A stretch of 22,872 nt of DNA from Chrysochromulina tobinii (Eukaryota; Haptophyta; Prymnesiales; Chrysochromulinaceae). The position numbers were made by a program, and so were the translations under genes. The DNA is taken from NCBI GenBank assembly GCA_001275005.1, contig JWZX01002946.1:1-22872 (forward strand). Reading direction: 5' to 3'. Below the pieces are notes generated by a model. That model made no database searches. It was not told where the DNA came from and saw only the letters and a list, made by a program, of their open reading frames with translations. Positions 15,723-22,872 of the stretch are shown piece by piece; the stretch's first letter is position 1; every line of letters starts with the position of its first letter.

Positions 15723-15752
15723 TTGCTACCGGTGACATTGCTACCGGTGACA
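15723..15752 (+). repeat. 15-bp perfect tandem repeat, two copies
   Basis: ttgctaccggtgaca occurs twice back to back. Each copy includes the palindrome accggt. Confidence 0.9.
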
Positions 15753-15854
15753 TCAGTTTGGCTTCGTACTTGACTCTTGAGGGTTCCGCCGACCGGATGG
15801 CCCGCGGACGTCTTTTCAGCGGTGTTTTTGACATGGTTTTTGAACCGTGAAGGC

Positions 15855-15911
15855 GTTTTCCCCGCTGGGGAGTCGGCAGAATGGAGTTTTCCCCACAGGG
15901 GAGACTCCATT
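15855..15911 (+). repeat. Paired cccc/gggg hairpins
   Basis: 15855-15872 (gttttccccgctggggag) and 15886-15903 (gttttccccacaggggag) are identical apart from the three loop bases. The second is nested in a larger inverted repeat: aatggagt at 15880-15887 pairs with actccatt at 15904-15911. Confidence 0.8.
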
Positions 15912-15934
15912 CGACGGCGTCTGCGCATACACCA

Positions 15935-15961
15935 GGGAGTCTCACGACACTTGAGACTCCC
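15935..15961 (+). repeat. Perfect 10-bp inverted repeat with 7-base loop
   Basis: gggagtctca (15935-15944) pairs exactly with tgagactccc (15952-15961), and one more A-T pair extends the stem outward. The ggagtc/gactcc core is shared with the hairpins just upstream. Confidence 0.88.
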
Positions 15962-16059
15962 TTTCACGATGAGAAAAGATGAAAAAATGAAAAAGTGGGG
16001 CTGCTGAGAGGGGGGGGGTGTGCGGGGCGGCACTCACAGGCACGCTCAAACCACACGAC

Positions 16060-19000
16060 ATGGAGAAAGGCGCAGGAAGCCCCTCCACCGCCACCGCCAG
16101 TTCGACCGCCGCCCCTTACACGTCCGCCACAGCCGCCGCCGCCGCCACTGCCGCCACCGCCGCCGCCACTGCCGCCTCCCTTGCTGCCCACGCGCACCGA
16201 GTAAGGCGGAAGCAGCAACGGGCTTTGATCGCCTTGGCGGCGAACGTCGTGCACTCACTGGCTAGCTCCCGCCGACGAGCGGTGGCCCGCGACCACCTGA
16301 AGCGGCGTACGATCATGCGCTGGAAAGAGCGCTCGGACTTAGGTCGACTCGACGCGCTGCTGCTCGAGCTGCATAGCATGCATCCGCTCACGAGCTCGAT
16401 GCTGCGCTGGCGTACGAATCACGCGCTCGCTCAGCCGCCGGTGCCGCCCGCGTTCGAGCACGCCGTCTTTCGTTTCAGGAGCGTGGTTCGCGCGTCGCGC
16501 ATGGCCTTCGGTCGATGGCGCGCCGTGCTCAACGTGCCCGCCGCTCGGCTGGAGTTGCTTGCGCCTGCGAGCGTGCGTCGGGGTCGGCGCACGCACGACG
16601 CAGTAGCGTGCTGGACGAGCTGGGCACGTTGGTCGGCGCAGCAGCGACGCATCGCACTCATGCAACAGCGCCGACGCCTCTCGCTCACGCTCGCCCGTTG
16701 GCGATGGCAGCCCGGCACGACGCCGATCGCGCGCCGGGCCGAGCGCTCACAGGCCGCGTGTGAATGGCTCGCCACGTCACCAGCACGCGTCGAGATGTTT
16801 GCGGGCGAGCGCACCCAACGACGGCGCGCGTGGCGGCGCTGGCGTGGGCATCTGGTGAGGCGCGGCGTCTCGCGCTCGCTGCGCGGCCTGACGTTTCGCG
16901 AGCGTCGGCTGCGCGACGGCCGGGGCATGCTGCGGCGCTGGCATCGCGCGTGGCAGGCCGCCTCGCGCCTCGACGCCGTCGCGGGCACGTTTGCCCGCGG
17001 CCGGCGGCACGCGCGCTGTCTCGAGCACGCGCTGCTCACCTGGCGGCGGCACGCTGAGCCATGCGCACTGCTCATGCGAATGCATGCGGCTGCAGTGCGC
17101 ATGCTTCGGGTGCGCAAGCTCACGGGCAGTTGGGCGGTGTGGACGCGCACGCACCAAAGCCAGACGCATGCGGCGGCGCGGACTGCCCATGCGCGCAGGC
17201 ACCACTTTGAGGCGAGGGCGCGCGCCGCGCTGCTCGCCCTTCTCCACATGGCAAGCTCGGCGTACGCGTGCACGCTCATGGCCACGCAAACTGCCTCCGA
17301 GGGTCGCCGCCGCCACCTCGGCCGCGTCTTGAGGAGGTTGAAGGACCACGCGACCGAGACGGCTCGCGCCGAGCGCCGTCGTCGTAGCCGTTGGGATGGG
17401 CGCACTGAGGCGGCTATTGGGCGGCGCGCCCTGCGGCTGCGCTACCGTTGGTACATATGGCACGGGACCTTCCGGCGCTGGCAGGAGGGGCGTCGCATCG
17501 AGGCGGCGCGGATTGTACAGCTGTGGCTCGAAGCAGCCGTATACTTTGCGTCCTGGACGGCAGATGCGCGCCGTTGGGGCTGCGAGCGTGCCGTGCGCCG
17601 ACGCGTGCATGCGGCGTGCTTGCGTCGTGGCTGGGACATTTGGGTCGGTTGGGGTGCGCGCGCCAAGTGCGACGGACTGTTGCCTGCGACAAGTGGACCC
17701 ATGAGCCAAGTTTGGCAGGTGCTCGGCAAATGGTGGCGTCGTCGAGCGATGGTGCTCGTGCTGCGCACGTGGCAGGTGCTCTCCGCACGCGCGGATGAAG
17801 ACGAGCATCTGGAGGCCAAGATGCTGGTGCACCAGTGCCGATGGGCCTTCGAGGTGCTCGTGAGGCGTTCCTCGTTGGCCTTAGTCGCCGGGGCCGCTGA
17901 GCGCCTCGGCGTACTCGATGGTTGGCGCGCTCGTCGGCGTGCGCGCACTCTCGCGTGGGCACTGCTCGAGCGCTGGCGTGCATGCCTCCTCCCTCCCGCC
18001 TACCTCGTGGCAAGCCTTGAGCGCTGCGTGCGGTTGAGTCATGGGCTGCGCCGCTGGCGTGCGCGATCTCGCTGGCGTGCGCGCACTCTCGCGCTTCGGA
18101 AGGCCGCGTACGCGGAGCTCTCGCGTGCCAAGGCGCTTCGCAAATGGTGGCGCGGCGCAGCAAGCGTGCGTCTCTCGCGTCATGCGCACTGGCAGCGGCG
18201 CGCACTCAAGACGCTCCGCCGGGGGATGCAGAAGTGGCGCGCCCACCTGCGGCAGCTTGCTGAGGAGACTCTCTTCGCCTGGTTTGGTGACTTTTGTCTG
18301 AACCGATGCCAGCGCAGCCAGCGCAGCCGCAGCTTTGGTGTGTGGGCGATGGCAGCACGTCGAGGTCGGCGGGAGCGCCAAGAGGCAGCCTGGGCCGAGA
18401 GCGCGGGCGCCTTTGCCGTCAGCATGAGCGAGCGACGGGTACGCGCGCAAGCATTCGGCGTCTGGGTGAGCAGGGCGCGTACTCAAGCCGGGGCTCGAGG
18501 ACTCTCTGCGGCGCACACGGCGTCCGCGAGCGTTGTTGAGCGGCAGCGCGTGCGTGCGGCGCTGCAACGGTGCCTGCGCTGCTGGCACGCCCTCGGAAGC
18601 GAGGACCGTCTGGTGATGCGGCTGCTGGGTGTGCTCGGACGCGCCGTCCCAAGCGCTCCGAAGCACGCCCTGCTCCGGTGGCGTGCAGTCGTGGGCGACA
18701 CCGCGGAGGCGCGGGGGCTCGCCTCTCGAGCGAGTCGGCACGCCATCCTCCTGGTCTTTGGGCGCACGTTGTTCCGGTGGTTTGCGGGCGTGGGGCACGA
18801 GAGGGAGGCGAACAGGCGAATCCTCAGGGCCAGGCGCCACGTCATGCTCCGGGCCTGTGGGAAAGCCTTTCATGTCTGGAAGGAGGTGGCTGTCAGCACG
18901 CTCCTGGAGAGTCGGGCCACACGCGCCGTGTTGCTGTGGGGCATGCAGCGCCTCGGGCTCGGTTTCCGATCGTGGGCGGCGGCAATGCATGAGGCGGCCA

Positions 19001-22000
19001 AGCAGCGCTCGGCGATGCGCCGCGTCCTGCGCCGCCTCGCCGACACGCAGCTCTTTGCTGGCTGGACTACTTGGCAAGCACTCTCGCAGCTGCGTCGGCA
19101 GCAGCAGCGCGCGGTCGCCGCGGTGGGTTTGCGGCTGGCACTGCGTCTAGGGGGCGTCGCCTTCTTCTTGTGGAGACACGCGGCCTCCGAGCGAGCGCGC
19201 CATCTCGCCCTGCTGCGCCTGTGCGTCAGCGAGGCGGGCTTGGGCGCCGTCGCGTTCGTTTGGCGGGCGTGGCGTGCGGCGCTCGCCCGACACAGCGCGC
19301 TCCAGCACGTGACACGCCGCGCGACGCGCCACCACTCGCGCGCGGTCTGGCGCGCGATCACAGCGGCGGCGCGCAGACGCACGCGGCTCGTGCGCGCCGT
19401 CGAGATCGGTTCGCACTTTAGTTCCGAGATGCAGATCAAGAGCAGCTTTGCCAGCCTCCGTGCCCATGCACGCGAGGGCCGTCGGCGCTCTTATGAACAG
19501 CTCGTGCGCCCCTCTCCGCGTCTCCTGTCGCTCAGTGCGGCACTCGGGCGCCTGTTTGTGCACGCGGCAGCGCAGCGTGCGCGGCACAAGGCGCTCCTGG
19601 TCTTGAAGGGGCAGCGCCTCGCTCGTGGCTTCCGCTCGTGGGCGGCGGCGGCACTGGAGGCGTCCGAGCAGCGCGCCACCATGCACCAGGTCCTTCGGCG
19701 CCTTGCGGACCTCCATCGCTCCGGCGGCTTTCTGGCGTGGTGTGAGCTGCTGCGGTGGCGGCGGTTGAGCCAAGCGGCCGAGACGGCGCTCGGACGCTCG
19801 AGACGACGCGAGCTGCTGCTCGAGGGGATGCGCACATGGAAGCTGCGGGGTGCCGCCCACCGGCGAGCCTCCGCAGGTGGCATGTATGGTCGCGCATGGC
19901 TCTACGAGCGCCGGCATGTGTACGCGTTTGGGCATTGGGTGGCGATCAGCCGCGTGCTTGGTCTACTGGGTCGCCGCTATCGTGCCCTCGTCGTCCGAGC
20001 ATGCCTTGCCGAGCTGCGCATCGCCCTTGCCGAGTGGCTCAGCAACGCGAGGCTGCTCAGCGTGGCCCATCTGCGCATTGGCGTGGAGCACCTGCGCATC
20101 TGCGAGAGTCAGCTGCGGCTGCGCGAGAGCCACCTACGCCAGGCCCTCACCGAATGGCGCTTCAAGAGCTTCCTATGGCGCGCCGTCTTCCCCTTTTACA
20201 ACGAAGGGCTGCGGCGCCGACGGGCCGTCCTTTGGTGCAGCTGGATCGCCTATGCACGTGCGCGTGCTGATGAGCGCGGCATGCTCGCAGCGGTCTCCTA
20301 CTTTCTCGCTCAGCTGCGTTGCGGCCGGACCTTGCTCACGTGGCGGGCTCTCGCGCTCCATGCGGGCGCGACGCAGCGGATTCTAGCCAGCGCGCTCTCC
20401 TTCGCATACCTGAGGTGCGGTCGGACCTTGACCACGTGGCGCACTCACGCGCTCGTGGCGGCGGCGGCGAAGCGCACCCATCTCAAATCGCTCGCGCGTT
20501 GGTACATCGAGTGCCTCGGGCTGAGCTTCCGCTCGTGGGCGGCGGAGATGCGCGAGGCGGCCGAGCAGCGCACGGCCATGCGCCGCTTTCTCGGTCGCCT
20601 CTTCGTCATCCGTCGCTTGGCTGGCTGGAATGCATGGCACGAGCTGCTGCGCCAGCGGCAGCGGGCGAGAGAGCGCACGGAGTGTGTGACACGTCATCAG
20701 CTGTCTGGCTCGCTGCGGCTCTGGCGTGTGAGTAACTGGAGGTCCACCCACGATGCCGCTGTGCGCCGCGAGCTGCGAATCGCTGCTGAAGCGCTGCTGA
20801 GCCATCGCCTCGCGCTGAACGCGTCCGTCGCCGTCATGTTTGCATGGCGGGCGTGGCGTGCGGCGCTCGCCCGACACAGCGCGCTCCAGCACGTGACACG
20901 CCGCGCGACGCGCCACCACTCGCGCGCGGTCTGGCGCGCGATCACAGCGGCGGCGCGCAGACGCACGCGGCTCGTGCGCGCCGTCGAGATCGGCTTTCGC
21001 CAGCGCTCCGATCAGGCGCTGCGCCGTGCGCTCGACACGTGGCGTGCGGCCTCGCGCGGCGCGCGCGCCTTAGCCACGAGCACGCGGAGGATGCAAGCGA
21101 TGCTCAGCCGGCGCGCCATCCATCGCGGATTCGCTTCGTGGAGGCTCGAGAGGCGCAACCGGCTGGCTGCCGAAGTGCTCGTGACCACGGCGGTGCGCGC
21201 CGCGTTTGGACGCGCGGCCGGAGTGGGCCGTTGGGTTGTGGGCGAGTCAAACACGGCGCGCGGCAGTCGCGCAGCTTGCAAACGCAAAGTACCCTCCACC
21301 TGAGCGCGCGAGGCTTCTCGTCGTCCTTGGGCGCTGTGTCGGGCGCTGGAGGTCGCATACGGGCGTCGCAGTACGTGAGGATGAGCTGTGCCGGCGCGCG
21401 CGCACCCAGCTGTGCGCGAGGCTGCTCCGCCTCGTGCACAAGCGGCTCATCGCGCTGCAAGCGACGGTGCAATGGCGCCGGCAGTCGGGTGCCGCACACC
21501 ACCCCGCCGCGCTCAACGCGCTTCGCACACGCAAGCGATGGAGCGTCGCGCTGCGTCGGGCGCTTGAGCTCGGCGAGCGCGACGGCATGACGTATGCGGC
21601 GCCGGAGCCCCTGTGCTTAATCGACGGCCTGTTTGGCGCCTTCGACGCCCTCGCGCGCGCGCGGCTCTGCAGGCTGACGCTCGAAGCCACGTTTCGCGCC
21701 AGGGCGTTCCGCAGGTGGAGGCAGGAGTCGGAGGTGCGCGCCTGGCAAATCTCGTTTGTACGGGTCGCTTTGGAGGCCAATCTCGAGTACGGAGCTCGCA
21801 CGGCGCAGGCCGCACTCCGGCCCAACGGCTCGGAGGCCAATCTCGAGTACGGAGCTCGCGCGGCGCCTGCGGCGCTGCAGGTGTTGCAGACGCCGATGAC
21901 GGCAGGTGCGAGTATGGCGCAGCGGAGGCAGATGTCCGAGCGAGGGCTGATGACCGACGATGATGAGCTGCGGCCCTCTTCGCCTCACGTGCCCGACGAG

Positions 22001-22450
22001 CGCCATCCCGAGTGCTCCTCGATGGAGATGGCGGAGAGATCCACGAGGCTTGCACCGAGGATGGCGCCCAACACGGCGCTCGAACGGCCGCTGAACCAGG
22101 CGTCCCCCGCCTGCAGCCAAGCGCCCAGCGTCGCGTCTACGAGTACTCATCAAGCGCCCAGCGTCGCGTCTACTCTGTTGCGTGGATCATTCATCAGGCT
22201 CGACGCGGGCGGCGAGCTGCCGCAGATGAGAGAGCCCTCGGCAGAGGCAGAGGAGCCTGTCAAGGAGCTCATGGACGCTACTAGGGACTCTTCTACATGT
22301 ATGGAGGACAGCTCCACAGGCTCACCGACGGCGCAGTTTGGGCCCGCGCCGACCACGAAGCCCATCGCGCCGTGGCTGAGCAGCAGCACGAGCTCGTTGC
22401 TCTTCTCGCCGCCCCCCGCCGCGCCCAGGTACTCTCGGCGCATACCCTGA
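16060..22450 (+). CDS. Sfi1-like giant centrin-binding repeat protein
   Basis: Start at ATG 16060 (MEKGAGSPS); upstream in-frame sequence has no ATG. The first frame runs to a stop at 21301-21303 (about 1747 aa), and the protein clearly continues in the next frame to 22450, joined by a short intron or frameshift near 21223-21274. After an Ala/Thr-rich start (residues of about 22-55, coded by gcc triplets) the protein is built of degenerate helical repeats with a Trp-Arg signature: ALARWRWQ, AWRRWRGHLV, MLRRWHRAW, HALLTWRRHA, LFRWFAGVG, FHVWKEVA and many more. This is the Sfi1 pattern (A...LL..F..W). In yeast and animals such repeats form a long alpha-helix lined with centrin at the spindle pole body, centriole or basal body. 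The C-terminal about 200 residues are Ser/Pro-rich and disordered. Several internal repeats are recent (separate entries). Confidence 0.82.
16124..16176 (+). repeat. gcc trinucleotide tract
   Basis: An imperfect (gcc)n run interrupted by act/acc encodes alternating Ala and Thr near the N-terminus of the Sfi1-like protein. It is likely length-variable. Confidence 0.75.
19261..19409 (+). repeat. 149-bp exact direct repeat, copy 1
   Basis: Identical base for base to 20845-20993, 1584 bp downstream (in frame). It encodes about 50 residues starting WRAWRAALARHSALQH and ending RLVRAVEIG. Flanking bases differ at once. Confidence 0.95.
20068..20151 (+). repeat. Four 21-bp units encoding a heptad repeat
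   Basis: Units encode HLRIGVE, HLRICES, QLRLRES and HLRQALT. The period is exactly seven residues, giving a short heptad coiled-coil-like stretch between Sfi1-type repeats. Confidence 0.8.
20845..20993 (+). repeat. 149-bp exact direct repeat, copy 2
   Basis: Perfect copy of 19261-19409 inside the same coding sequence, in the same frame. Confidence 0.95.
21223..21274 (+). other. Putative 52-bp intron or frameshift site in the Sfi1-like gene
   Basis: Donor GTGGGC at a codon boundary and acceptor cagtcgcgcag would remove 52 bases and join FGRAAG to LANAKYPPPE in the frame that continues to 22450. Alternatively, one extra base near 21225-21242 (for example in the ttgggttgtggg stretch) would do the same, joining AAGVG to LWASQTRRAA. 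The choice is not settled by the sequence. Confidence 0.45.
21772..21859 (+). repeat. 28-bp direct repeat, period 60
   Basis: ggaggccaatctcgagtacg and the next 8 bases occur at 21772-21799 and 21832-21859. They encode EANLEYGAR twice in the C-terminal part of the Sfi1-like protein. Confidence 0.88.
22118..22173 (+). repeat. 23-bp direct repeat, period 33
   Basis: caagcgcccagcgtcgcgtc plus tac occurs at 22118-22140 and 22151-22173 and encodes QAPSVAST twice in the disordered C-terminus. Confidence 0.88.
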
Positions 22451-22829
22451 GGAAGTGAAGCCCGGGTGGATACTGTAGTACAAGCTTACCCACCGCCGGA
22501 GATAATAATCCTAGACGTAGCGCGTACCCCCGCCTCGCGGGGTCCGGGGAGTCCCCAGTCCCGGAGCCGGCGCCCGCGCGTGCCGCCACGAAGCACGACG
22601 CATGACGCACGAAGCCCCCCCCGCGCGAACCGCCCGCGAGACTCAGCGATGCGACGCCCAGATGCCCGGAGCTTGTCATGAACGAGTAAATTATGTCTTT
22701 CTCTTACGGTGCTACAGGTTACTCTCAAGTTCTGCGTGAGTTTCCTCGTGCGCCTTTCAAATCAGTCCACGGTCTGTCTCTCTTTAAAGTGCCGAGGGAC
22801 ATGCCATAGAGTCGGAGCGTGCTTTCTGC
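22451..22829. other. Convergent intergenic region
   Basis: Between the Sfi1-like stop and the beta-tubulin stop; it must hold both 3' UTRs. A small hairpin, ccccgc-ctc-gcgggg, lies at 22528-22542. No gene is seen. Confidence 0.5.
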
Positions 22830-22872
22830 TTAGTACTCCTCGCCGCCCTCCTCCTCGAACTCGCCCTCCTCC
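22830..22872 (-). CDS. Beta-tubulin, last 13 codons and stop
   Basis: On the minus strand the window edge reads EEGEFEEEGGEEY then TAA (stop at 22830-22832). EEGEF followed by an acidic tail is the C-terminus of beta-tubulin (the isotype tail that protrudes from microtubules), and many protist beta-tubulins end in Tyr. The rest of the gene lies to the right of the window. Alpha-tubulin is less likely because its tail lacks EEGEF. Confidence 0.82.
   Translation of the reverse strand, partial: EEGEFEEEGGEEY

Larger units (their letters stand above)
15591..16059. promoter_or_regulatory. Divergent intergenic region rich in inverted repeats
   Basis: This 469-bp stretch lies between the ARM gene and the Sfi1-like gene. 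It contains a 15-bp tandem repeat, a pair of near-identical cccc/gggg hairpins and a perfect 10-11 bp hairpin (listed separately), then a run of nine G ending at 16018. It probably holds both promoters. Confidence 0.45.

Noticed and set aside
14912-16033. Minus-strand 373-codon frame overlapping the armadillo gene
   Set aside because: Arg/Ser/Cys-rich, overlaps the ARM repeats in another frame and runs through the hairpin-rich promoter region.
16431-19935. Several long minus-strand frames (for example 16431-17405, 16777-17832, 17881-19077 and 19147-19935)
   Set aside because: All lie under the Sfi1-like gene; their composition is that of antisense frames of Arg/Trp/Ala-rich coding sequence.
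19261-20993. CRISPR-like or transposon explanation for the 149-bp repeats
   Set aside because: Only two copies, in frame, within a coding sequence built of related modules; no terminal inverted repeats or target-site duplications.

Overview
The window looks like nuclear DNA of a GC-rich unicellular eukaryotic alga. A haptophyte or a related chlorophyll-c alga is my best guess, but the sequence alone does not prove it. The evidence is a spliceosomal-type GT-AG intron, a beta-tubulin C-terminus, an Sfi1-type centrin-binding giant protein, secreted proline-rich and PAN-like proteins, a eukaryotic very-long-chain 3-oxoacyl-CoA reductase, and a UGA-containing peroxiredoxin followed by a eukaryotic-type SECIS stem-loop. 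TGA ends several other genes here, so it is an ordinary stop codon in this genome.

Layout, left to right. 1-415 (minus, partial): secreted proline-rich protein. 690-1765 (plus, two exons): HSD17B12/KCR-type ER reductase. 2384-5137 (plus, N-terminus uncertain): HET-like domain protein with a possible SPRY-like domain. 5478-6293 (minus): short-chain dehydrogenase homologue with a signal peptide and no catalytic Tyr. 6499-7105 (minus, two frames): PAN/Apple-like single-pass membrane protein. 7420-8445 (minus): METTL21-like methyltransferase. 8554-9144 (plus): peroxiredoxin selenoprotein, with its SECIS at 9311-9386. 10225-11100 (minus): HAD phosphatase with a C-terminal membrane anchor. 11322-13220 (minus): coiled-coil protein. 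13507-14327 (plus): membrane-protein gene in broken frames. 14628-15590 (minus): armadillo-repeat protein. 16060-22450 (plus): Sfi1-like giant repeat protein. 22830-22872 (minus): last codons of beta-tubulin.

No operon-like logic links these genes; neighbours are a mix of divergent, convergent and tandem pairs, as is normal in a compact protist genome. Two adjacencies may carry meaning. The methyltransferase and the selenoprotein peroxiredoxin share a start-to-start gap of about 108 bp. The Sfi1-like gene and beta-tubulin, both cytoskeletal, converge tail to tail.

The strongest discovery is the peroxiredoxin. Its peroxidatic Cys codon is TGA, the frame stays open through the rest of a normal type II (Prx5-like) domain, and the 3' UTR can be folded by hand into a form-2 SECIS with the AUGA/GA quartet and the AAA bulge. 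Next is the 89-bp intron of the reductase. Its first 17 bases nearly duplicate the first 17 bases of the following exon and it is filled with a 10-bp tandem repeat, which is what a recent intron gain by local duplication would leave. Other points worth a second look are a hidden coding frame at 2521-2900, a perfect 19-bp hairpin inside a coding region, and a 149-bp repeat without a single difference inside the Sfi1-like gene.
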